Assembly: GCF_900104775.1 (NCBI RefSeq)
Contig: NZ_FNSA01000003.1
Span: 434,001-498,000, forward strand
DNA from: Tsukamurella tyrosinosolvens
Lineage (GTDB): Bacteria; Actinomycetota; Actinomycetes; Mycobacteriales; Mycobacteriaceae
Direction: 5' to 3'
Length of the DNA: 64,000 nt
A model generated the notes under the pieces. It was not told the DNA's origin. It saw only the letters and a program-made list of their open reading frames with translations, and searched no databases. The translations under genes and the position numbers were made by a program. Below, one piece after another: positions 55,854-64,000 of this stretch (position 1 is its first letter; each line of letters begins with the position of its first letter).

Positions 55854-57500
55854 TCAGTCCTCGGTCAGGGCACCGTCGGCCATGCGCCAGCGGCGCGTCG
55901 CGCGGACGGTGTCGAGCATCCGGCGGTCGTGCGTGACCAGGATGACCGTGCCGTCGAAGGACTCGACGGCCTGCTCCAGCTGCTCGATCGCGGGCAGGTC
56001 GAGGTGGTTGGTCGGCTCGTCGAGGACCAGCAGGTTCACGCCGCGGGCCTGCAACAGCGCCAGCGCGGCGCGGGTCCGCTCGCCGGGGGAGAGCGACGAG
56101 GCGGGGCGCAGCACGTGGTGCCCGCGCAGCCCGAACTTCGCGAGCAGCGTCCGCACGTCGGCGGGCGGCGTCTCCGGCACCTCCGCGCAGAACGCGTCCA
56201 GCAGCGGACCGTCGGACAGGAAGCGGCCGCGGGCCTGATCGACCTCGCCCACCTCGACCCCGGACCCGTGGACGACCGATCCGGCGGAGGGCGTCAGGCG
56301 GCCCAGCAGCAGCCCCAGCAGCGTGGACTTGCCGGCCCCGTTCGGGCCGGTGAGCAGGATCCGGTCGCCGTACTCGACGCTCACCGTCACCGGCCCGACC
56401 GTCAGGCCGGGATACGCCACGGAGGCCCCGGACGCCGTCACCACGACCGTCCCGCTGCGGGGCGCCGCGAGGATCGACATCCGCAGCTCCCACTCCTTGC
56501 GCGGCTCGGCGACCACCTCGAGGCGCTCGATCGCGCGCTCGGTCTGCCGCGCCTTGGAGGCCTGCTTCTCCGTCGACTCGAGCCGCGCCTTGCGGCCGGC
56601 CTTGTCGGGATCGGAGCCGTTCTTCATCTTGCGGCGCGCGTTGCGCACGCCGTGCTCCATCCAGTTGCGCTGCATCTGCGCGCGATCCTGCAGGTCGGAG
56701 AGCTTGCCCGAATACTCCTCGTACTCCTCGCGCGCGTGCCGCCGCGCGACCTCGCGCTCGGTCAGGTACGCCTCGTAACCGCCGCCGTAGACGCCGATCT
56801 GCTGCTGCGCGAGGTCCAGTTCCACGACCGTGGTCACCGTCCGGGCCAGGAACTCGCGGTCGTGCGAGACCACGACGATCGCGGTCGCCGCCTCCGCGAC
56901 GAAGCGCTCCAACAGCTCCAGGCCGGCGAGGTCCAGGTCGTTGGTGGGCTCGTCGAGCAGCAGTACGTCGTACCGCGAGGCCAGCACCGCCGCGAGGCCC
57001 GCGCGGGCGGCTTGCCCGCCGGACAGACCCGTCATCGCCGCGTCCGGGCTGTCCAGCCCCACGTCGGACAGGATCGCCTCCAGGCGTTGCTCCAGGTCGG
57101 CGCCGCCGAGGGCGAGCCACCGGTCCAGCGCGGGAGTGTAGAGGTCGGTGTCGGGATCGTCGCCGAGGGCGAGCGCGGCCGCGTCCATCGCCTCCTGCGC
57201 CGCCGCGACGCCGGTCCGTCGCGCGACGAACTGTGCGACGGTCTCGCCGGGCCGGCGCTCGTGCTCCTGCGCCAGGTATCCGACCTCCGCGTCGGCGGGG
57301 GAGAGGTCGACGGTGCCGGTGACGTCGGGCCCGCCGTCCGCGCCCACCCCGGCGAGGAGCTTGAGCAGCGTCGACTTCCCGGCGCCGTTGGCGCCGACCA
57401 GCCCGACCACGTCGCCCGGCGCGATCACGAGGTCGAGGCCCGAGAAGAGGGTGCGGTCGGCGTACGCGACGGACAGGTCGCGGGTCTGCAGGACGGTCAT
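55854..57500 (-). CDS. ABC-F family ATPase (ribosome-associated)
   Basis: 548 residues. Two ABC domains without membrane parts: Walker A GANGAGKST (near 40) and GPNGAGKST (near 390), signatures LSGGQ and LSPGE, and Walker B LLLDEPTND and LVLDEPTNH. A basic linker RRHAREEYEEYSGKLSDL with KMKNGSDPDKAGRKA joins them. ABC-F proteins act at the ribosome in translation or antibiotic protection. The second signature LSPGE is a variant. It precedes the DedA pair in the reverse direction, with the DedA stop 1 base from its start. Confidence 0.9.
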   Translation of the reverse strand: MTVLQTRDLSVAYADRTLFSGLDLVIAPGDVVGLVGANGAGKSTLLKLLAGVGADGGPDVTGTVDLSPADAEVGYLAQEHERRPGETVAQFVARRTGVAAAQEAMDAAALALGDDPDTDLYTPALDRWLALGGADLEQRLEAILSDVGLDSPDAAMTGLSGGQAARAGLAAVLASRYDVLLLDEPTNDLDLAGLELLERFVAEAATAIVVVSHDREFLARTVTTVVELDLAQQQIGVYGGGYEAYLTEREVARRHAREEYEEYSGKLSDLQDRAQMQRNWMEHGVRNARRKMKNGSDPDKAGRKARLESTEKQASKARQTERAIERLEVVAEPRKEWELRMSILAAPRSGTVVVTASGASVAYPGLTVGPVTVSVEYGDRILLTGPNGAGKSTLLGLLLGRLTPSAGSVVHGSGVEVGEVDQARGRFLSDGPLLDAFCAEVPETPPADVRTLLAKFGLRGHHVLRPASSLSPGERTRAALALLQARGVNLLVLDEPTNHLDLPAIEQLEQAVESFDGTVILVTHDRRMLDTVRATRRWRMADGALTED

Positions 57501-57501
57501 G

Positions 57502-58137
57502 TCAGTCGTCGAGGTCGACGGTGACGTTCGGCTTGCGCATCTCGCGCCGGTAGCCGACGATCCCGACGATCGTGCCGGCGACGAGCATGACGATCATGCC
57601 GCGCAGCGCCCAGTCGAGGATCCACTTGTAGTCCTGCAGCGCCGAGGAGGCGTAGTAGCCCACGAGCAACAGGAACGGCGCCCAGATCAGTGAGCCCAGG
57701 ACCGAGGCGATGGTGAACTTCCGCTTGTCCATGCCGACCGCGCCGGCGACCAGCGGGCACAGCGTGCGGACCCAGGGGATCCAGCGGGCGATGAGCACGG
57801 AGAAGAAGCCGTGCTTGTCCATCAGTTCCTTGACCCGGTGCAGGTTGTGCGCGTTGAGGTAGCGGCCGTCCTGCTTGGCGAGCACGTGATCGCCCATCTT
57901 GACGCCGATGCCGTAGCCCACGTGGTTGCCGGCGATCGCCGCGAGGAAGGCCGCCAGCGCGAGTCCCCACACGGACATCGCGGAGTGGCCGGTGGTGGCC
58001 ATGGCCAGGCCGGCGGTGAGCAGCAGCGAATCGCCGGGGAGGAACAGCCCGATGATGAAGGCGCACTCGCAGAACACGAATCCGGCCACGACGAGCCAGA
58101 TCATCACCGGCCCGGCGGTCTGGACGAATTCGAGCAC
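57502..58137 (-). CDS. DedA-family membrane protein
   Basis: 211 residues from GTG 58137. The DedA pattern is FLPGDSLLLTAG, then GNHVGYGIGVKMG and the ARWIPWVRTLCPLVAGA re-entrant region. Members move lipid carriers such as undecaprenyl phosphate and help maintain membrane potential. It is 9 bases after a second DedA gene, and its stop is 1 base from the ABC-F start. Confidence 0.88.
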   Translation of the reverse strand: MLEFVQTAGPVMIWLVVAGFVFCECAFIIGLFLPGDSLLLTAGLAMATTGHSAMSVWGLALAAFLAAIAGNHVGYGIGVKMGDHVLAKQDGRYLNAHNLHRVKELMDKHGFFSVLIARWIPWVRTLCPLVAGAVGMDKRKFTIASVLGSLIWAPFLLLVGYYASSALQDYKWILDWALRGMIVMLVAGTIVGIVGYRREMRKPNVTVDLDD

Positions 58138-58146
58138 GGATGGGGC

Positions 58147-58869
58147 CTAGGCGCCGGTATCGGCGGCGGTGGCGCGCCGCCCCGCGAGGTACTTCTTGAC
58201 GACGCCCCACACGATGGGCAGCACGGAGACCAGCACGATGCCGATGAAGATCTTGTCGATGTTGGTGCGGACCCAGTCGATCTTGCCGAGCCACACGCCC
58301 AGCAGGAGGATGCCGTCGGCCCAGATCACGGCGCCGATCGCGTTCCAGATGACGAACTTGGCGTAGCTCATCTTCGCGGCGCCGGCGGCGATCGGCGCGA
58401 AGGTGCGCACGAACGGGACGAAGCGGGCGAGGATCAGCGTGGCGGGGCCGTACTTCTCGAAGAACTCGTGCGACTCGTCGAGGTACTTGGTCTTGAGGAA
58501 GCGGGCGTCGGGCTTGAAGAACTTCTCGCCGCCGAACCGGCCGATGAAATAGCCCACCTGCGAGCCGAGGATCGCCGCGATCGGGGTCGCGATCAACAGC
58601 ACCGGCAGCGACATCGCTGAGCCCGTGTACGTCGCCTCGCCGACGGCGGTGCCGGTCCCGGCCGCGGTCAGCAGGCCGGCGACGAACAGCAGCGAGTCAC
58701 CCGGGAGCACCGGGAACAGCACGCCGGATTCGATGAACACCACGAGCAGCAGGCCCACCAGGGCGATGCCGCCGAAGGCGTTGAGGACGGCCACCGGATC
58801 GGTGATGTCCTTGAGGGCGAACGCCTGCATGGTGGTCGAGGCGGCCAGAGTCAGGTCGTTGAGAGGCAC
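58147..58869 (-). CDS. DedA-family membrane protein (Rv0364-like)
   Basis: 240 residues. LPGDSLLFVAGL, GSQVGYFIGRFGGEKFF and ARFVPFVRTFAPIAAGA mark the DedA/SNARE-associated fold. It is close to M. tuberculosis Rv0364, which lies beside fba as here. The following DedA gene on the same strand is related but distinct, so the two may transport different lipids. Confidence 0.9.
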   Translation of the reverse strand: MPLNDLTLAASTTMQAFALKDITDPVAVLNAFGGIALVGLLLVVFIESGVLFPVLPGDSLLFVAGLLTAAGTGTAVGEATYTGSAMSLPVLLIATPIAAILGSQVGYFIGRFGGEKFFKPDARFLKTKYLDESHEFFEKYGPATLILARFVPFVRTFAPIAAGAAKMSYAKFVIWNAIGAVIWADGILLLGVWLGKIDWVRTNIDKIFIGIVLVSVLPIVWGVVKKYLAGRRATAADTGA

Positions 58870-58888
58870 GCCGACCAGGATACCGGCT

Positions 58889-60760
58889 CTATTTCAGGAG
58901 TTCGTCGATGTAGCACCACCGCCAGGACTCCCCGGGCTGGAAGCTGCGGATCACGGGATGATTGGTGTGCTCGTGGTGGACGGTCGCGTGCTTGCCCTCG
59001 GAGGAGTCGCAGCAGCCGACGTGTCCGCAGGTCAGGCACAGTCGCAGGGCGACGGGGTTCTGGCCCGCCGCGATGCACTCGAGACAGGTCTCGCTGAGCG
59101 GCACCGGGTCGGCGAAATCGTCCGAAACGCGAAGATGGTCACATTCGTCCTGCGCCCACGGCGGGGTGAGCAGTTCGGCCACCGCGATGCGCTCGCTGCG
59201 GACGGCCGAGACCTCCAGCATCGCCTCCTCGACGTCGAAGTTGGACAGCACCTGCTCGAGGACCTCGTGGTCGCCCTGGCCGGCGTCGCGCATCCGCAAC
59301 ACCTCCTCGCGCTCGGCGGCGATCATCTGCAGCCGGATCGCGCGGAGTTGGGCGGCGGGGGTGTTCGCGGAGTCGGGGCCGAGCCGCTCCCAGAACGCGC
59401 GCTCGCGGTTGATCGTGTGCTCCCGCACCCCGTCGAGCACGGTGGCGGGCACGGTGTTCTCCGGGCTCGCCGCGATCTCGTCGAGTCGCGCGAGGCCGGC
59501 GTTGAGGGCGGCCCGCATGACGACGGCCTGCTGCAGCGCATCGGTGCGGGCGTTCGGCCCCTGCACCTTGAGCAGCCTGGCGAGCGCGGGCAGCGTCGAC
59601 CCCTGGATCAGGAGGCTGCCGGCCACGACGACCATGGCGGCGAAGACGAGCACCTCGCGGTCGGGGAAGTCGAGCGGGAGGATGAACGCCGCGGCCAGCG
59701 TGACCACGCCGCGCATCCCGGCCCACGACAGCACCGTCGTCTCGCCGGCCGTGAGCCGCTCGTCGGCGTCGTCCACCTTGATCGCGATGAGGGCCGACGG
59801 CGCGCACCACACCATCCGCGCGAGGATCACCGTGAGCATCACCGCGATGCACGTCGTGATGATGAGCGGCCACCCGATCGGCGAGTTGTCCGCCCCCTCG
59901 AAGATCGTTCGCATCTGCAGGCCGATGAGCAGGAAGACGGCGTTCTCCAGCAGGAACTGGATGGTGCTCCAGTTGATCCGCGCCGACATCCGGCCGATGG
60001 CCGTCTGATCGGTGGGTGCCCGGTACGCGACGATGAGTCCCGCGACGACCGTCGCCACCACACCCGAGGCGTGGATGTGCTCGGCCGGCAGGTAGGCGAT
60101 CCAGGGGCTGATCAGGCTGATACCGGTGGTGAGCACCGGGTCCGTCAGTCGGCGCAGCGCGAACCGGATCAGCAGGGCGGCGAGGACGCCGACGACCACG
60201 CCGCCGACCGCGCTGAGCGCGAACGAGCCGAGGACCTGCCAGAAGCCGATGGTGCCCGCGACCGCCGCGATCGCGGTCCGCAGCAGCACGATCGACGTGG
60301 CGTCGTTGAACAGGGACTCGCCCTCGAGCAGGGTCGTCACGCGGCGGGGCAGGCCGATGCGCCGGCCCACCGCGGTCGCGGCCACCGCGTCGGGCGGCCC
60401 GACGATGGCGCCGAGCGCCAGCCCGGCGGCGAACGGGATGTCGAGGAGGTACGAGGTCACGACGCCGACGGCCGCGGCCGTGAACAGCACCAGCCCGACC
60501 GACAGCATCCCGATGGGCCGGATGTTCTCCTTGAAATCGACGAGCGAGGCCTTCGACGCCGCCGCGTACAGCAGCGGTGGCAGCAGACCCAGCAGCACCA
60601 CGTCGGGATTGAGCGGCACGTCGGGCACCGCGGGGATGAACGACACCCCGATGCCCACCACCGTCAGCACCAACGGCGCGGCGAGACCGAGACGGTCACA
60701 GAATGCACTGACCACCAGAACCGTGGCGACGAGGGCGACCAGCCCAACAGCGAGCTCCAT
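58889..60760 (-). CDS. CPA1 Na+/H+ antiporter with C-terminal UBP-type zinc finger
   Basis: 623 residues. Residues 1-400 are a CPA1 antiporter with about 12 helices; the ion-site region is GAIVGPPDAVAATAVGRR and EGESLFNDATSIVLLR. Residues 400-540 are soluble. The last 80 residues hold a UBP zinc finger: CLECIAAG, LCLTCGHVGCCDSSEGKHA and HHEHTNHPVI, ending in SWRWCYIDE. The zinc-finger type is best known as a ubiquitin-binding domain of eukaryotes, and its role in bacteria is not known. It is divergent from fba. Confidence 0.88.
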   Translation of the reverse strand: MELAVGLVALVATVLVVSAFCDRLGLAAPLVLTVVGIGVSFIPAVPDVPLNPDVVLLGLLPPLLYAAASKASLVDFKENIRPIGMLSVGLVLFTAAAVGVVTSYLLDIPFAAGLALGAIVGPPDAVAATAVGRRIGLPRRVTTLLEGESLFNDATSIVLLRTAIAAVAGTIGFWQVLGSFALSAVGGVVVGVLAALLIRFALRRLTDPVLTTGISLISPWIAYLPAEHIHASGVVATVVAGLIVAYRAPTDQTAIGRMSARINWSTIQFLLENAVFLLIGLQMRTIFEGADNSPIGWPLIITTCIAVMLTVILARMVWCAPSALIAIKVDDADERLTAGETTVLSWAGMRGVVTLAAAFILPLDFPDREVLVFAAMVVVAGSLLIQGSTLPALARLLKVQGPNARTDALQQAVVMRAALNAGLARLDEIAASPENTVPATVLDGVREHTINRERAFWERLGPDSANTPAAQLRAIRLQMIAAEREEVLRMRDAGQGDHEVLEQVLSNFDVEEAMLEVSAVRSERIAVAELLTPPWAQDECDHLRVSDDFADPVPLSETCLECIAAGQNPVALRLCLTCGHVGCCDSSEGKHATVHHEHTNHPVIRSFQPGESWRWCYIDELLK

Positions 60761-60807
60761 GGGCGATAGTCTTTCACTGAAACGCCGAACCGCTCAGGAG
60801 GACAGAC

Positions 60808-61836
60808 ATGCCCATCGCCACCCCCGAGGCCTACCGGGAGATGCTGGACCGCGCCCGTGAGGGCGGTTACGCCTACCCGGCGATCAACTGCACGTCCAGT
60901 GAGACGATCAACGCGGCGATCAAGGGTTTCGCCGATGCGGGCAGTGACGGGATCATCCAGTTCTCCACGGGCGGCGCCGAGTTCGGTTCCGGTCTGGGGG
61001 TCAAGGACATGGTGGTCGGTGCGGTCGCGTTGGCGGAGTTCGCGCATGTGGTGGCGGCGCAGTACGACGTGACCGTCGCCCTGCACACCGATCATTGCCC
61101 GAAGGACAAGCTCGATTCGTATGTGCGGCCGCTGCTGGCGATCTCGCAGGAACGCGTCGATGCCGGCCGCAATCCGTTGTTCCAGTCGCACATGTGGGAC
61201 GGGTCGGCGGTGCCGCTGGAGGAGAACCTCGAGATCGCCCAGGAGCTGCTCGCGAAGGCGAAGGCGGCGAAGATCATCCTGGAGATCGAGATCGGTGTGG
61301 TCGGTGGTGAGGAGGACGGCGTCGAGAACGAGATCAACGACAAGCTGTTCACCTCGGATGAGGATTTCGCGAAGACCGTCGACGCGCTGGGTGCGGAGGG
61401 GTATCTGCTGGCGGCGACGTTCGGCAACGTCCACGGTGTGTACAAGCCGGGGAATGTGAAGCTGCGTCCGGAGGTGTTGCGGGACGGTCAGGCGGTGGCC
61501 TCCGAGAAGTTGGGGCTGCCGGCGGGGAGCAAGCCGTTCGATTTCGTTTTCCACGGCGGGTCGGGGTCGCTGAAGTCGGAGATCGAGGACTCGCTGTCCT
61601 ACGGCGTGGTGAAGATGAACGTCGACACCGACACCCAGTACGCGTTCACCCGTCCGGTCGCCGGGCACATGCTGTCGAACTACGACGGTGTCCTCAAGAT
61701 CGACGGTGAGGTCGGTAACAAGAAGGTCTACGACCCCCGCTCCTACCTGAAGAAGGCCGAGACCTCGATGGCCGAGCGCGTCGTCGAGGCCTGCAACGAC
61801 CTGCACTCCGCCGGCAAGTCCATCAGCGCGAAGTAA
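60808..61836 (+). CDS. fba: Class II fructose-bisphosphate aldolase
   Basis: 342 residues. Zinc ligands lie in ALHTDHCPKD, GVVGGEEDG and GNVHGVYKPG; FHGGSGS binds phosphate and VKMNVDTDTQYA closes the site. It splits fructose-1,6-bisphosphate in glycolysis and makes it in gluconeogenesis. SD AGGAGG precedes ATG 60808. It is the homologue of Rv0363c, also beside a DedA gene. Confidence 0.97.
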   Translation: MPIATPEAYREMLDRAREGGYAYPAINCTSSETINAAIKGFADAGSDGIIQFSTGGAEFGSGLGVKDMVVGAVALAEFAHVVAAQYDVTVALHTDHCPKDKLDSYVRPLLAISQERVDAGRNPLFQSHMWDGSAVPLEENLEIAQELLAKAKAAKIILEIEIGVVGGEEDGVENEINDKLFTSDEDFAKTVDALGAEGYLLAATFGNVHGVYKPGNVKLRPEVLRDGQAVASEKLGLPAGSKPFDFVFHGGSGSLKSEIEDSLSYGVVKMNVDTDTQYAFTRPVAGHMLSNYDGVLKIDGEVGNKKVYDPRSYLKKAETSMAERVVEACNDLHSAGKSISAK

Positions 61837-61844
61837 CGAGCGGC

Positions 61845-62351
61845 TCAGGCCAGCGCCAGTCCCAGGAGGACGGCCAGCACGAGCACGATCATGGCCGCGG
61901 CCGCCGCCCACTCCGGGCCGGTGAGCCGCGGCCGTGCGCGTTCCGGGGCCGGGTTCTGCGCCTGCGGGGCCGGCGGGTTCGACGGTGCGCCCTGCGCCGG
62001 CCCGGCGGGCCGGGCGGGACGGGACTGCGCCTGCGGCGGCCGGGCCTGGTTCGCCTGCTGTGCGCGGGCCTGCTGTGCGGGCGGACGGTGCTGCTGCGCG
62101 CCGTGCGTCGGGTGCGGTCGCGGCGCCATCCGGTGCGGGGCCGCCATCGGCGGGGTCGCCGTGCGGCGGGGCGGGGTCACGCGGCCCGCGCCGCGCGCGA
62201 TCCGGTCGGTCCGGGGCGTGGGCCGGTCGGGGACCTCGGAGTACGCGAGCTTGGGCTCGGACGGTGCCGGCCGCGGCGCGGGGGCCGCGGGTTCGGGCTT
62301 CGGCACGGGTTTCGGGTTACGGAGGGTGGGGTCCTCCGACGGGGTGCTCAT
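61845..62351 (-). CDS. Pro/Ala/Gln-rich tail-anchored membrane protein
   Basis: 168 residues from ATG 62351. A low-complexity Pro/Ala/Arg/Gln region covers about residues 1-140. A single membrane helix AAAMIVLVLAVLLGLALA ends the protein, leaving the rest on one side of the membrane. The position beside fba matches the Rv0360-Rv0362 neighbourhood, but I cannot name a function. Its start overlaps the stop of the upstream gene (ATGA). Confidence 0.65.
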   Translation of the reverse strand: MSTPSEDPTLRNPKPVPKPEPAAPAPRPAPSEPKLAYSEVPDRPTPRTDRIARGAGRVTPPRRTATPPMAAPHRMAPRPHPTHGAQQHRPPAQQARAQQANQARPPQAQSRPARPAGPAQGAPSNPPAPQAQNPAPERARPRLTGPEWAAAAAMIVLVLAVLLGLALA

Positions 62352-64000
62352 CGCGCCCCGACGCGGGTGCACACCTTCCAGGTGTCCGCGTCCTTCTCCA
62401 GTGTGAGGGTGTTGCGCACCTTCGCGCTCGGCTTGTTGGCGTAGTGCACCTCGACCTGCACCTCGGCCTTCTCGCCCCGCACGTCCACGGCCTGGAGGCC
62501 GTCGAGCTCGGGGAGCAGGCCGTCGGCCTTGGCGTTGCCGTAGACGCGCTGCCACTGGTCGTCGCCCAGACCGTCGTAGTAGGCCTTGGCGTTGCCGCAG
62601 GTCTGCGCACGCAGGGCGGCGAGGTCGCCGCGGCCCACGGCGTCGATGAACGACGTCGTCGCGTTGGCCGCCTGCTGCCGCGGGTCGCTCGACGAGCCGG
62701 AACCGGACTTGGGCACCAGCAGTGCGATGGCCGCGACGATCACCACGACCGCCACCACCGCGGCCGCGACGATCCACAGCGTCCGCTTGCCCTTCGACGG
62801 TGCGTCCTGCCCGCCGGCCGGCGCGTAGTACTCGGGCGACTGCCGCCCCGCGCTCTCCTGCGGCGCCCGGGGCTTCGCGAGGTCGGGACCGGGCGCTGCG
62901 GGCGCAGCGAGCGGCGCGACGGGGATCGCCTCCGTGGCCGGCGTCGCGTCCGGCAGCTCGTTCTGCTCCGTGTCGATGATCGCCTGGTCGGGCCGCTCCG
63001 CGACGGGGATCGCCGTCGTCGCAGCCGCGTCCGCCTCGTCGACGTCGCCTGCGTCGTCGGCCGCGGTGGCCTCGTCGGGTGCGGCCCCGTCCGCCTCGTC
63101 CTCGGCGGTCGCCTCCGGCGCGGGCGCCTCGGTCTCGACCGGTCCGACGGTGCGCAGCGGCGACGCCGCCTCGTCGGCGCCGTCCTCGTCGGAGGCTTCC
63201 GCGTCGCCCTCGTCGGCCGCCTCGTCCTGGTCCGCGTCGTCCTGGGCTGTCTCGTCCTGGACGGCGGGATCCTGCTCGTCGTCGTCCGCGGCGGCTTCGT
63301 CGTCCACGGCGTCGTCGGCGACGGGCGCGTCGTCCGCAGTGGGCTCCGGCTCGTCGTCGCTCGCGGTGTCCTCGTCGGCGTCCTCGGCGGCTTCGGAAGT
63401 GACATCGTCCTCGTCGACGGCGTCGTCCGCGGTCGCGTCGTCCTCGGCGGAGGCGTCGTCGTCCTGATCCTCGTCGGCGACCGCGGCAGCGCCTGCCACG
63501 ACGGCAGCGGCTCCCGCAACCCCGGCGGCCGCGGCGGCGACCGAGGGGCCGTCGTCGTCGGCGTCGTCGGACCCGTCCGCACTGTCCGCGCCGTCAGCCG
63601 CATCTGCGCCACCGGGGCCGTCCGCACCGTCCGCGTCCTCGGCGCTGTCGGACCCGTCCGCGCGCTCCGGGCCGTCCTCGTCGGTGCCGTCTGCGTCGGC
63701 CGCGACCGCGTCGGCCGCAACCTGATCGGTGTCCGTGTCGGTGTCGGCTTCGTCGGTCTCGGACGTCGCCGCAGCCTCGTCCGCCTCCTGCGCGCCTTCG
63801 TCGGCGACGGCCTCGTCAGCGCTCGCCTCATCCTCGGCGGGTTCCGCGGGAGTCTCCTCGGCCGGGCGGCTCTGCGCGGGGAAGGCGGTGGTCTCGGCGG
63901 TGCTGGGCCGCTGCACGACGGGGAGCACCGTGGTCTCCGACTCGTCGGCGGCGGGCGAGGTGGTCACCACCGGCCCGACGGTCCGGAGCGGCGACGCCGC
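62348..64000 (-). CDS. Acidic repeat membrane protein with C-terminal DUF4878-like domain (N-terminus outside the window)
   Basis: 551 codons are visible and the frame is open at the edge. About 360 residues are Asp/Glu/Ala-rich, with runs like ADGADGPGG and EDATADDAVDEDD. A membrane helix (WIVAAAVVAVVVIVAAIALLV, split here) then leads to an outer domain of about 110 residues with SFIDAVGRGDLAALRAQTC and LEKDADTWKVC, like Rv0361 and DUF4878 proteins. The phrase AASPLRTVGPV occurs at the edge and again inside, so the start is likely further upstream. Confidence 0.75.
   Translation of the reverse strand, partial: AASPLRTVGPVVTTSPAADESETTVLPVVQRPSTAETTAFPAQSRPAEETPAEPAEDEASADEAVADEGAQEADEAAATSETDEADTDTDTDQVAADAVAADADGTDEDGPERADGSDSAEDADGADGPGGADAADGADSADGSDDADDDGPSVAAAAAGVAGAAAVVAGAAAVADEDQDDDASAEDDATADDAVDEDDVTSEAAEDADEDTASDDEPEPTADDAPVADDAVDDEAAADDDEQDPAVQDETAQDDADQDEAADEGDAEASDEDGADEAASPLRTVGPVETEAPAPEATAEDEADGAAPDEATAADDAGDVDEADAAATTAIPVAERPDQAIIDTEQNELPDATPATEAIPVAPLAAPAAPGPDLAKPRAPQESAGRQSPEYYAPAGGQDAPSKGKRTLWIVAAAVVAVVVIVAAIALLVPKSGSGSSSDPRQQAANATTSFIDAVGRGDLAALRAQTCGNAKAYYDGLGDDQWQRVYGNAKADGLLPELDGLQAVDVRGEKAEVQVEVHYANKPSAKVRNTLTLEKDADTWKVCTRVGAR
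63138..64000 (-). repeat. Duplicated 32-base segment in the acidic protein gene
   Basis: 63138-63169 and 63969-64000 agree at 29 of 32 bases and both encode AASPLRTVGPV. They enclose about 280 codons of acidic low-complexity sequence, a hint of past duplication inside the gene. Confidence 0.7.

Overview
The window is about 70% G+C and dense with genes: no gap reaches 300 bases, and many neighbours overlap by 4 bases (ATGA or GTGA). It looks like a mycolic-acid actinomycete chromosome (order Mycobacteriales). Several blocks keep the gene content of the Mycobacterium tuberculosis Rv0337c-Rv0385 region: aspC/alaA, the Fe-S reductase Rv0338c, dnaK-grpE-dnaJ-hspR, clpB, the Rv0385-type globin reductase, Rv0383c-pyrE-Rv0380c, a GH76 protein, DedA, fba and the Rv0360/0361-like membrane proteins. 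The carotenoid genes, a latex-clearing-protein relative and an RNA-repair cassette would fit Tsukamurella or Gordonia. The genus is inference only. No tRNA, rRNA, IS element, prophage or CRISPR array was recognised.

Layout. 1-6.6 kb: aminotransferase (cut by the window edge), a Pip/YhgE-like membrane protein with a divergent TetR regulator, and the large Fe-S/heme-type membrane reductase with a repetitive Ala/Pro/Lys tail. 6.7-17.5 kb: accessory genes in small self-regulated units, namely a Baeyer-Villiger-type monooxygenase operon, an SRPBCC/TetR pair, a Tat-exported Lcp-like heme oxygenase, xthA, phytoene synthase, and a membrane protein with a PadR regulator. 17.7-21.5 kb: a tightly coupled minus-strand operon with a putative di-iron protein, a 2Fe-2S flavin reductase and two alpha/beta hydrolases. 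22.5-27.3 kb: an RNA-repair cassette with RlaP-like nucleotidyltransferase divergent from Hen1 and Pnkp. 27.4-31 kb: phytoene desaturase and a P1B-4 metal exporter.

31-44.3 kb is a proteostasis block: lon, dnaK-grpE-dnaJ-hspR and clpB. I see HAIR-like inverted repeats (CTTGAG-type half sites, 7-base spacer) before lon, dnaK (three) and clpB (two). The HspR repressor encoded at the end of the dnaK operon probably controls all three. Two SGNH hydrolases and a globin-FNR protein lie between.

44.3-64 kb: FprB-like ferredoxin reductase, epoxide-hydrolase-like and F420-binding-type proteins, a kinase-like APH protein, two DUF202 proteins, pyrE with an SPOUT methyltransferase, a GH76 protein, a compact ECF sigma factor, an MpaB-type protein, an ABC-F protein, two DedA proteins, a Na+/H+ antiporter with a C-terminal UBP zinc finger, class II aldolase, and two Rv0360/0361-like membrane proteins, the last running off the window.
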